Source of the DNA: Syngnathus acus
Lineage: Eukaryota; Chordata; Actinopteri; Syngnathiformes; Syngnathidae
DNA: 64,000 bases
Assembly: GCF_901709675.1 (NCBI RefSeq)
Contig: NC_051102.1
Span: 8,343,412-8,407,411, forward strand
Direction: 5' to 3'
The notes under the pieces are model-generated. The model had not been told where the DNA came from, made no database searches, and saw only the letters and a program-made list of their open reading frames with translations. Numbering within the stretch: position 1 is the first letter of the stretch; every line of letters begins with the position of its first letter. Of the stretch, positions 1 through 12,725 are shown piece by piece. Both the position numbers and the translations under genes were made by a program.

Positions 1-2364
<2,364 letters not shown>

Positions 2365-3397
2365 AACCCCCCCGCCCCGCCCCACCCCTCCCACTGCCTA
2401 GCCAAGATGGCTCCATGTCAGGATGGGATAGAAAAGAGTTTATTTTTACCCTTTTAATTGATGGTCTGAGATGATTATGATAAGCTTTAAATTTCTTTTT
2501 TCCATATCAGTGAATTACTGCCCCCACCCCCTCAAAAAGTGACGATGGGAAAAACAGTTTAGAAATTTTCCATCGTTTTTTTTTTCGTTTTTCAAATTGC
2601 CCGACTCAAACACCCTTATGTTGCTCTCCCCTTGCCACTTTCAATTAAAGTTTGCAGCACGAATGAAAAGGTTTCACTTCCAGGCTATATAAAAAAAATA
2701 AAAAAAAAGTGGGACAAATCGCTCTGCAAAACGTGTTACGACGATTGTCTTTGATCTGCTATACACGGACGCCGACAAAGCAATTTGGAGTCAAAGCGAG
2801 CAAGTGATGGCGACATAAAGGAGGTGATTGCAGGTGCTCCTCCAGCAGTGTTGTGTGACTGTGGAGCCTCTTCAATCACAATTCATTCACGTCCGTTCAA
2901 AGCGTGACAATTGCACCATTACCACGTCTTTGTGGGAATAAGATCTCGCTTGCGTCGACCGTCGGTTGACATCAAATTTCAAATAATCCTCATCCATCCA
3001 TCTTTACTGATCTGCTGTGCTTGGCGTGATCGCCAAACGTTCACGCTGGCTGCTGTAAAAAGTCGTCCTCATCATCTTTGCGTCCTGATCACCCGTCAGT
3101 CCGAACGTGATGCGTTCAAGGGACCGATGAGACTTGAAGATTATCAGATCAAATGTGTCGATTGAATCGCTACTGTGACCGCATTTGCCCTTTTATTAAC
3201 TTCATGAAATTTTGAAACCATTTAAAGTTTTTTTAGCATGATGATTGTGTTTGTCGACAAACTTTTTCACGTGGAACTTTCAGCCTCATTTGCAGTATTC
3301 TCAATTATGTTTTTTTGGTCATTCGGGCAAATTATTTATTCACTGAGAATGGAAAAAAGTGAGTAAATAATATTTCTAAAAGCTTCCATCCTGTATA

Positions 3398-3610
3398 CAT
3401 CTGATCAATATTGCGTTTGTGGAATATGAATTAAGCAGCTAAATTCACCCGTTTTTAGTCCATCTCAGGGGGCGGCCATTTTGCCACTTGACTGAATATG
3501 ACATCACGGCTTTTCGGGAATGGCGAAATGGCCGCCCCCTGAGAAGAATCAAAACCAGTAGATTTAACTGTGTAATTCATGTTCCACCAACGCAATATTA
3601 ATCAGAATGC
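3398..3610. repeat. Palindromic foldback MITE-like element
   Basis: The left arm (about 3398-3488, CATCTGATCAATATTGCGT into CAGGGGGCGGCCATTTTGCC) is the approximate reverse complement of the right arm (about 3520-3610, GGCGAAATGGCCGCCCCCTG into CAATATTAATCAGAATG). Diverged or half copies of the same family occur at about 15882-15985, 38954-39168 and 58155-58215. This suggests a non-autonomous DNA transposon. In agap3 mRNA it would form a long imperfect hairpin. Confidence 0.75.
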
Positions 3611-4646
3611 CGTGTTTGGACTAGCCGGCCTATTGTAAGGAAAATGTTTGACTTGACTTTCCCTTTCATTTTTTGTATAATTTACGACGAAATTATTTTT
3701 GGGAAAGTAATGTAACATCCCTGTCTGATGAAAAACACGCATCTCCAAAATGTTTATTTATATATATTTTTCTGTTTTCATCCCAAAACAATTTTTGAAC
3801 TGTACTAGCCATTTCATCATAATTTATTGGCTCTCTGTTTCCTTCACGTTCTTATCGTGAATATTTTATTCCAATTTATTTCGTTTGTTTTTCCCCTAAC
3901 AATCTTTACGAATGGACACCTTGACTTTTTTATTCTTTTTTTTCTCTTCTTACAAAAACAATTTCAGAACTGAACTTTTTTTTTTTTTTTTTCTTCTTCA
4001 TAAACGGAGATACTTGCTTTTTGTTAGACAGCGGTGATGAACGTGGCTCCTTGCGCTCTTCTGTATCTAACATGCCGAGCAGGAGAGACTCGCTCTAAGT
4101 TTGCCTTTCCTGTTCATCCGGCACGCCTTGTCCAGAAAAATCAAGCTGACCAACCACTGCATTGTAGATGTACCGTAACCATGTACTGTAATCCTGGCCG
4201 CCTTATTGACTCGATGGAGCCGCCTTGACGTGTTTGAAACGGTATCGATGCCAACAGAAGAGTAGAGAAGCCCTCAGCGCAACATGAAGTCTTGTACATA
4301 TTAGTCGCAATATTCGAGAAATGACGACGAGAACCGCTTTTGGGTCAAAAAGCCTCTTGAACCACAAGCCATATTTTTTGGATATGTTGCTATTTTTCTT
4401 GTTGTTTCTCCATTATTATTTTTATTATTATTATTATTATTATGGTACTCGCATTTGGTCACAGCATGACCATCTTTGGTACTTGTGTATAAATGATGTA
4501 CATTTGACATATTTATAATGCAGTATGTAAATATTTTTATTTGGGGTTGATTTCTCGTATCCGTATTTTCCTTTTTACGTTGAGGAGGTGCGGCGAAGAA
4601 GCTGAAGAGTAACTTGTTTGTGTGCTTGGCTGGCTGTTGACCCATT

Positions 4647-4663
4647 AATAAACATTCAATAAA
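4647..4663 (+). terminator. agap3: agap3 polyadenylation signals (two AATAAA)
   Basis: Two AATAAA hexamers eleven bases apart follow the long T-rich 3' UTR. A GT-rich stretch comes downstream (GAGTGTTTTGCG near 4700). The position fits the end of agap3. Confidence 0.6.
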
Positions 4664-4680
4664 ACCATGTAGCCTTCCCC

Positions 4681-7600
4681 TCTTGCGGGGAAAACCGAAT
4701 AGAGTGTTTTGCGATTCTTTTTCAATTTGCTGACTTTGAGGCTGCTTTTGTCATTCATTCATTTCACTTCTTTCATCCCCCTTCTTTATCATATCAGACT
4801 AACAGAGCCTCCGCCGTTATCAAGACAAGTCCAACGTGAGCATCCTGAGGTAAGCCGAGCAACGTATCAACTTCCTGCTTTCTTTGCGGCCTCCAGCGGT
4901 GTTAAAAAGGGGATTAAGATAAAGAGGAACGGCTTAGTGTCAGGCCGCACTGCACCGTGAGCGCAGTGAAAGGTCGCCGCGTGTCCAGCCCCCGCTAATC
5001 CGCTTCTTATTTGCCGCTAAACTCGTCTCACCATATCTTCATCCCCTTCCTCTCTCGTGGCGGCCGCCTTTGTTTTGCGCCTCATCACCTGCTTTGCGCT
5101 TCCTCCCTCGGCACTGTCGTGACACCGAGCCACAAAAGAACTAAGTCATGCTCCAAGGAGCCTTGTAAGTGAATTACAGGGGGGGGGGGGGCACTGCTGG
5201 ATTATTTTACACACCAGATTTGGGTTTGTTGCAACTTTCCGTTTGTCCTGTCAGGGGTCACTGAACCTGTTTGTGGAGTTTTAATTATTATTATTATTTC
5301 CCACACTGCATGGCATTGGGCGTCAATTATATGTGAGTTTTTGCTCTAATCGTCAAGATGGTTAAATAGATCGAATTGGTGATGGCTATCTTTTTATTTT
5401 TGTTTGTTTTAATCATTTTTTTTATTTTTTTTCAGGTTGTTTCAGTTATTTGCCAGAATAAAATTTTGATAACCGATTAATCAGCTGATGAATTAAATTG
5501 TGGATATATTGACTATATAGTTGAGTGTTTTACAATACTTTGTCCTAAAGTATTTCTTTAACGTAACAAGAGACATATAAATAGGCAGATTTTTGCAGAT
5601 TTAAAAAGAGATATTGACCAATTAATTGGTAGGGCCTCGTTTTTATCACCCAGGACTTTAACCTTCAGGTTTTTGGCTCATGCTGTCGAGCTGTGTTGTT
5701 CTTATTTAGCTTGCAGCTTCACCAAAGTGACTCAATTAATATGGTTTTAATCAGTACAAAGACTTGTAGGTGCAAGTTTTGAAATGATTTCAAAGTGCTG
5801 TAGCAAAGAGTCGTGTTTGTGTCGTTAGCCGGGCGGGCGGGCAGGCTGTTTGTTTTGCTCTTTGCAGACGGATGCTAAGCAGCGAGGAGGGCTTTCCGCC
5901 GCCCGACTCCTCTCAGACAAATTACCTCCACAATTGCGGAGGTGGCGCAGAGGCTGACGGATGCACGAGTGACTAAAACATATTTGCAAAACATTCCATC
6001 CATATTTGCCGCTTTTCGTCCCCTTTTGAAGACCCGCGGGCGCGCTAGCGTCAATGTTGTATCAAGGAGGCACCGAGCGGAGCTTTGGCTAATGAGCTGT
6101 CTTCATTTGCATATGCTACATTACATAGACATTTGCTTTCTGTTACATCCTTTTAACCTCTTTAACTCGTAATTATGTTCTCCCTGCTTCACCCCCACCC
6201 CTCCCTCTCCCCCCCTAAGACCTCAACATCCATTCATCAATTTCAGCTTCATCTTGTCTGATCACTACGTCCTCTTTGCACTCCCTAATCCACACATCCA
6301 CCTTCCTTGCCTCCTCCTCCTCTCTGAGCTGTGTTGTACATAAATGCTCCATTCCCATCGCCCCGGCGCCATTTCTACCTCGCCCCCTCCCCTCCCCATC
6401 GGCTTTTGCCGGCGTTTCTCTGTTAATTTGCCTGAGAATGCATTAGCTGTAATGAAGGCTGAGGGCCGAGGGAATCCTCCAGGGTTCCATTAATCATCGA
6501 CCCCCCCCACACCTCAGACAGGCAACCTTGATTACAAGTGGCAAGAAATTCATTAGAGCCGAGCCTCTGACAACTCTTATCTCCGCCGCTGGATCTGACT
6601 CATTAGGCAGCCAAATTAAAGCCATGATGGCCCTGATGAAACTCATCGCTTGTTTATCTTGTGCGATTTGATGCATCTGCCCATACATCACTGTACGGAC
6701 GCGGCGCGGCCCACCAACGCGCTCACCCCCAACGATATCCTTCCCGTCTCTTTTACCTGGTGCAAAATTTTTACCAAACCTCCAAAAGTGTGACAATCAA
6801 CCAAAATTAGGAAACGGCTGACCTCAAAAGTCAAATGACGCCATCACAGCAGGTTGAAGTCCACAATGGCGTAAAGTGTAGCTATAACCCTAGAACAGGA
6901 AATTGCATTTGTCTGCTCGTGATTGGAATGCGATCATTACAATTAGATATCAATTACCTGCGCTAATTAGCATCATTAGCACTATAACACGGTGACTGCG
7001 TCCCTCAGCAAACGCAACCTGCTCCCTGTGTCAGGTGTGTCGTTTGATTTTTATCTTAGTTGTATTCTACCCATATTAAATGTTGCTTGTACAGTTAATA
7101 CTTTTATTTATTTATTACAAACCCCCGGACACGCTTTGAAATTGGTGATTTTTTTTTTTTTGGTTTAGTTTGATGGTCAGCAGTTGTGTACCGTCCTACC
7201 AGTTGCCCATTTCTGGAACATTGTGGTAACGAAAATTTTGACTTGACCTCCCTTTTAATGAAGATTTTTATTGAGGAAATCGACAAATTCCCAGATTTAA
7301 CACCATTTGTAAGTCAACCAGCCTAGCGCCGAGCGGCTTGTGTTCCCTTTTGGAGAATTTGTGATCTTTCTATTTGTAAATTGAGTGTCTGCATTCACTA
7401 AAGACTTGAATGGAGGTGAGCTTGTCACCATAATGGATTTATGCGCCCTTTACACATAATAGTGAACTTGAGATCAGCACAGTGACAACAATAATGGGAT
7501 TATAGCGGCAACGTTGCCTGTCACCCGAAATAGCCGTGGCACAGTGTCGTGGAATTGAGCAGCCCAATTAATCAGCTCCCAGGATGTAATCTTCAAAAGT

Positions 7601-8562
7601 TGCCTTCCCCATCCCGGTGTTACAGCTCACATGCAGGGTCACGCAGTTGAAATCCCGAATTCCAGACAAATATTGACGCGGTACTGCTGGCGATCGGCGT
7701 GAAATATTAAGCACATTGCATATTTGAGGATTCTTCAACAGGTGCTGCGGCAGGGCTGGTGGCCAAAGAAAAACGTTTTGTGATTCCTGGAGAGCCTTCA
7801 GAGAAAGCATACGGATGTGAGCTTGGCATAAAACACAAAAGGCCCTCCGCTTCCCTTTCCTGTCACTGGATGTGGTTAGATATTATTTAGGATATGCACG
7901 CTTTTCATTCTTGCTTTGGAAATCGCATGAAGCTTTCTTCATTGGTCGAAACTTAACGCGAGCTGTCTCTGTTCAGTCCTAAAAAAATGTCATGCAAATT
8001 GTATTCCATTTTTAAGAAGAAAGGTGGAAGTCAGGTCAGCAAAATTAATGTAATCCTTCACCGCCTCTAACAAGGCTTTTCTACATTTTTAAAGTCAAAG
8101 CTTGGGTTGATCAGGTTTCAGACGCCTTATTTAGCTTTGTGTCGTGTGTACAATTTTTTTTTTTCCCTTGTGTTCAATAGTTTTAGATTAGCATGGCCTT
8201 TTTTGACAGAGGTGAATGAAGGAGAAGTTAATGTCAGTGCTCCATCAGTCCACATGACCTTTTGAAAACAAATCCATCACTACATCTGCAATCAGTGAAT
8301 CCATCAACTAATTCTTTGAAATGCTTTTCAGACTCCCCGGGCAAAGAAACAAAATACTTACATTTCTGGAATATTTACAATAGATGCAATGAGTTTTCAA
8401 AAATGTATTATTTTTTTAAAAGGTCTTTTCAACTTTTTTTTAAACACTAGGGCCCAATTTGTAGATTTTGATACACACAAAATGTTAATTATCGGCTGTG
8501 TTATTTAACATAGTGGAAGATTCAAAGTGGAATGAATCAGTAGACTTTGATATAGAAATGGA
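4681..8562. other. Intergenic region agap3-gbx1
   Basis: No gene was recognised here. Short open frames are not supported by codon pattern or family similarity. Two stretches read like conserved regulatory DNA rather than neutral sequence: 6400-6690 (non-repetitive, with several ATTA/TAAT cores) and 6890-6990 (dense homeodomain sites). Poly(G) occurs at 5180-5191 and a pyrimidine-rich tract at 6190-6330. Enhancers for gbx1 are a reasonable guess but unproven. Confidence 0.4.
6934..6982. promoter_or_regulatory. Cluster of homeodomain-type sites
   Basis: Within about 50 bases there are ATTACAATTAG, ATCAATTACC, GCTAATTAGC and CATTAGC, that is five or more ATTA/TAAT cores including the palindrome GCTAATTAGC. 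It lies about 1.6 kb beyond the gbx1 poly(A) signal. Homeodomain proteins, GBX included, bind such cores. Function is inferred from site density only. Confidence 0.35.
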
Positions 8563-8937
8563 TTTATTAGATCACTAGACTTTACACTTGTCCCTTGTTT
8601 GGTCATTTTCATTTCATAATCCTTCCAACGTGGTTCTTCCCAAACAAAACCTTCTTACATGCAAACATATTGTACAAAAAAAAAAAGTTGAACAGACTCG
8701 CCACTAAATGAGAAATGACATGCAACCAACAGAAAGATTTGGCCTGACATATAAATACTTAAAAAAAATCTTTACACATTATTTTCATAGTGCCCATTTT
8801 TACTGTTTTGTTAAATCTATACATATTCACAAATCAATAAATAAAAGTGACAGCATATTTCCAGTCCTCACTCCAGTTGCTGGAGTCTCGTTAAGTGTTC
8901 ATAACTTTTTTTGTTTGTTTGTATGACGTCATCGCGT
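8563..8937 (-). other. gbx1: gbx1 3' UTR with AATAAA
   Basis: On the minus strand the sequence after the gbx1 stop runs to an AATAAA (plus-strand TTTATT at 8563-8568). It is AT-rich and without coding signal. A perfect TGACGTCA lies at 8924-8931, just after the stop; its meaning is unclear. Confidence 0.5.
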
Positions 8938-10606
8938 TCACGGCCGCGTCCCTTGTTCTATCTGCTGGTGCTGGCTCCGTACGGCGAACCTGTTGACGTG
9001 CACTGGGATGGGCACCACAATTTTGGGGTTCCTCACGGGCTCCCCCGAGCGGTTGTTAACGTTGCCGGCCTTGATGCGTTTCCACTTAGCGCGGCGGTTC
9101 TGGAACCAGATCTTGACCTGGACTTCGCTCAGCTTGAGCGCATGCGCGATTTGTGAGCGCTCGGTGAGCGAAAGGTACTTTTTGCAGTGGAACTCCTTCT
9201 CCAGTTCGAGCAGCTGCTCGCTGGTGAACGCGGTTCGTCTCCGGCGGCTCTTCCCTGCAGAGGAGGCGCCGGGTGGCAGCGCGTCGTGGGGCCCGAGTTT
9301 CAGCTTGGCCTTCTGCGACAGGGGGCCGCAGGTGTTGCCGTCCGAGAAGCTTTCGTTCTCGCTGTCCGCCGAGCTGTCATCACGGTCGCTGCACGCGGCC
9401 TCGGCAGACTTCAGGTCCGCTTTCTCGTCGTCTGAACTGTACAGCTTAGTCTCGCCTAGAGAGAAAAAAGAAAAGGTTAGAACGAGGCTTGCGGAGGGGT
9501 GGGGGGGGGGGGGTGACTTTTTTCCCCCCCTTATATGAGGAATAGAAAAATACACCCGCTGGGTCAAAAAGAACCCAAAAATTGGACCCACTCACTGCTT
9601 GGATCAGTTTGACCCAACTTTGGGTGCTTTTGTATCAAGACATGCCGTTTTGAGGGTTTTTTTTTTAATACAAAAAAATATAAAGAAAGCCAAAGTTAGG
9701 GGTCAATTTGACCCAGCAATTATAAGAGTGTATTTACGTATTGGAAAAAAAATAGACAACATAAAAAGTATTTAGCACGCAAGCTAAAATCATTGTGTGA
9801 GTCTTTTAAACTGTATTTAAGAAATCCGTCGTCAAATATAAAACAATAAAACGACTTGTCATTATATCGACATTACAATGACTTTTACGCAAAAGTATTA
9901 CGTTTTTACGCACAGCTTTTGAAATCATCAAAAGTCTTCGTTCAAGTTATACTTTGAAATTTAAACCATGGCAGAAGTAGAGTGATATTTTTAATGTTAC
10001 TTTAATTAATCGGATTAAGAATAGTATGACAAATCAGCAATAAAAAAATGATGAAATACAAAATGCATATTTGCCTTAAAAACATTTCACTAATTCTGCC
10101 AAGCGCATGTCAACTTGCGATGACAGCAACACTCGAGAAGGAGACAAACGTTTACCTGATATCGTCTGAAAACTTTCCGAGAAGTTAAGCAACTCGGAGC
10201 TTTTCTCCCGACCGTGCAGCTCGTCCGAGTGCGGGCTTTCCTGCCTTCTCGCGCCGGGCTCGGCCGCGCTTAGACGCGGGCCCGGCAGCTCCTGGGGCGG
10301 GTAAAAGGTGTCCGGCGGGTCGGAGAAGTTGGGCATGGTGGTGGTGAGCGCCACCATGGATGGCACGCCTTGGCCCAAGCTTGCGCAGAAGGTGTTGGTG
10401 AGGCGCCCCGCGAAAGAAGCCAACGGGGCCAGCGGAGGAATCCCGGAGGAGAGAGACGAGTGGGACAAGGCCTGCGGGATGACCAGGGGTCTGTAGGGCA
10501 TGAACATGGGGTAGCCCGTGTAGAGCAGGTGTCCCGGTCTGGGCTGGGGGGTCCCTATGAGGGAATCGATGGAAAAAGCAGTGCCTTGCCCTCCTGGTCG
10601 CTGCAT
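8938..10606 (-). CDS. gbx1: Gastrulation brain homeobox 1 transcription factor
   Basis: Nuclear homeodomain transcription factor of hindbrain and spinal cord patterning. There are two coding exons: exon 1 10606-10156 (ATG at 10606, donor CAG/GTAAAC, one base over) and exon 2 9455-8938 (acceptor CTAG, stop TGA 8940-8938). Together they make 969 nt, or 322 residues. The N-terminus carries the GBX signatures [27 protein letters not shown] and [16 protein letters not shown]. Exon 2 has an acidic Ser-rich linker ([11 protein letters not shown]), then the 60-residue homeodomain beginning [20 protein letters not shown] and holding [13 protein letters not shown] in helix 3. The protein ends [17 protein letters not shown], as in vertebrate GBX1. 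The frame is open further upstream only through a TTG; MQRPGG matches the known family start. The acidic linker is shorter than I recall for mammalian GBX1. Confidence 0.97.
9456..10155 (-). other. gbx1: gbx1 intron
   Basis: A 700-bp GT-AG intron between the two coding exons. It contains a poly(G) run near 9500-9512, a GGGTCAA/TTGACCC repeat element (separate entry) and AT-rich sequence at 9740-10080. Confidence 0.9.
9551..9732. repeat. Short inverted-repeat element with GGGTCAA/TTGACCC motifs
   Basis: The left end TACACCCGCTGGGTCAAAAA and the right end, which reads inverted as TACACTCTTATAATTGCTGG followed by GTCAAATTGACCCC, share outer TACAC and inner GCTGGGTCAAA. Several GGGTCAA/TTGACCC repeats lie between them. 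This is a small fish-type non-autonomous DNA transposon. No family name is assigned. Confidence 0.5.
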
Positions 10607-12725
10607 CTTTGCATGCAAACACCCCCTTTTCCCCCCACCAAAATGTCAAACTTTTCCCAAGTAGATCCTGAGCCGCATCCCCGGAAATGGCACCGTAACG
10701 ACGTTTGCGCAGTCCGCTTGTGTTTCCCCCTTTTGCGCCGCTCTTATTTGTCACATCAACACACGCTGCCCGAGCTCTAGAACTCTTTGGCAACTCCTCC
10801 CTCTGTGATGTGAGCGCAAAGAGAGCGAGGGAGCGAGCGCATTGGTTATCATGTGAAAGGGGGTGGGTGGGGGGCTGCTGGTCCCTGGGGGCTCATCCAT
10901 CTTCCTCAAATTACGCTTCATTTCCTTATTCAGCCTCTGACTTTTTGGCCGTCCTGAGAGGCGGTCGTTTCCCAGTAGGGACTCCCTCCCACCCCCCTAC
11001 GCCTCTCTCGAGAGAGGCCCCCCCCCCCCCTTTTTTTTCTTCAAAACCAAGTCCTTCCCCTTCTATCACCGTCGACCACACCAAGCCAATCAGCTATTAT
11101 TAATTTTGATTGATGATTAGCAATTACTGTGGATTCAAAACAACCAAGCCTTTTGTGCGCCCCCCCCTCCCTCTCGGAAAGAGTCTGGAGGGGAGGAGAG
11201 GCAGATGTCCCCCCCCCCCATTCCCCACCTCCCATCTCCCTCCTCTGCTCTCTTGGCCTATTCTCCGGGGCCCCTCCAAACAATGTGTTTGGCCCCGGAT
11301 AAAGAAGTGCTGCAACAATTGTTCCCTGGAGAGAGATACTTTGGGAAAATTAGTTTCAGATAAAAGGCGTGTACGTGCGAGGTCAACTGCAGCGTGGGTT
11401 TGCAACATGGCCAAAGTCACATTAGTTTGAAGGCAGGCGTGAGGGAGGGGGGGGGGGGGGGTCGCTTGGTTTCCAAATTGACCAAATAAGCGACATTTTT
11501 ATTTGCTGTAGCTACAAGGGCAAACTCAAAGTATCTTTGGTCTTGAGGCAATAATGTCAGATCATGTCAGCTTGTAAAATGGCCGTGCATGGGAGCTGAT
11601 CATGATGATGAGGATGATGATTAGCCCCATTGAGTCCCGGGTGGCCGAGCTCTCCAAGCGCTCGTCTTGATTGCACGCACGACACCAACATCATATTATA
11701 GGCCAGCCTGATTAGCAGCGGAGGGCCCCGGCCAGCCTCTTGCTCGTAATTGCACATGTAGAGAACATCACTGAGCCCTCATTTGAGCTTTGATTTTTAT
11801 TAAAATGGGACCGGTATAGTTATTGGGCCCAAAACACATTTACATCGTTTATGTCTCGTGGAGTGCCTATAGGAATAAATGTCAGACCCCCCCCCCCCCA
11901 AAAAAAGAAATATAATATTTATAATTTTTCTTAAAAATTCTTTAAATATTCATTATTAATGTGCCTTAAATATATACAATGAATATTTAAAATTTTCTTA
12001 TTGAATGATTCAGGAAGTATATGGTTCAAACAAGCCAGTTTTTTGTGCAACTCATTCAATTAGAATCTCATGGACAATTTAATTCATTTGTTCTAGTCAA
12101 AAAGCAAACCACACGGCGTCAATGAATCCAATTAATGCATGGTTTTATTTAATTAATTATGTCTATAATTTACAAATAATGATAGCCAATAACTCACTCT
12201 CAAAACATTACCATTGTGCGAGTTATTATTGAATCAAAGTACTCAAAGTATGAGCTGTAATGAGCTCTTTCATGGTATTCATTCATTCGTGAAAATAGAA
12301 AAAAATAGCAAAAAAAAAATTCAAGACAAAATATGAAGAGAAAAATGACAACCAAATGGATTGCCAAATATACATCCATCCATTTATTTTCCGTTTATGC
12401 TAGAAAAAAAACCTTAGTTAAATTCTCAGAAAACACACAGAGGACATTAAAATCAGAACATTTACACGTTGAACAAAAACTTGAGAGAAACTCGTCAAGC
12501 ACGAAGATAAAACACGATTAATATAGAAACGAAGATAAGGCGCTATCGAAGATGGACGGAAACAGAAGTGCACCGGCACTAGTTCATCACATCAAGTCTC
12601 TAGCGCCCTCTCGTGGTGCAAGATATATCGTGCATAAAGGTTGAAGACCAATCAAACTCCTGCAATATTGATCCGTAGCAGCAGTAGCAAACCCTTTCAT
12701 CAGCTTTTTTTTTAAAAGTACCCAA
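10607..12725. other. Intergenic region gbx1-asb10
   Basis: The first 200-700 bases upstream of the gbx1 ATG are the likely gbx1 5' UTR and promoter region, G/C-rich with CCAAT (about 11084) and ATTA-rich sequence at 11095-11135. Poly(C)/poly(G) runs occur at 11020-11032, 11208-11218, 11449-11461 and 11888-11899. The rest (11760-12560) is AT-rich without recognised genes. asb10 3' UTR probably extends leftward from 12725, but no clear poly(A) site was fixed. Confidence 0.45.
12601..12620 (-). promoter_or_regulatory. CTCF-like motif (minus orientation)
   Basis: The minus strand reads TGCACCACGAGAGGGCGCTA, close to the vertebrate CTCF core (CCASYAGRKGGCRS). It sits about 105 bases beyond the asb10 stop. 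Sequence match only. Confidence 0.5.

Larger units (their letters stand above)
2365..4680 (+). other. agap3: agap3 3' untranslated region
   Basis: No coding signal follows the agap3 stop. The transcript probably runs about 2.3 kb to a pair of AATAAA signals at 4647-4652 and 4658-4663. The sequence is T-rich with several poly(T) tracts, a (TTA)n stretch near 4420-4441, and AU-rich TATTTAT-type elements near 4510-4540. It contains a foldback repeat (listed separately). The exact cleavage site is inferred. Confidence 0.65.

Noticed and set aside
4301-4645. 114-residue minus-strand frame
   Set aside because: Asn-rich product of a (TTA)n tract within the agap3 3' UTR.
8924-8931. Perfect TGACGTCA just after the gbx1 stop codon
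   Set aside because: An 8-mer far from any inferred promoter, in a 3' UTR; chance occurrence is likely.
10185-10793. 202-residue minus-strand frame in gbx1
   Set aside because: Out-of-frame shadow of GC-rich gbx1 exon 1.
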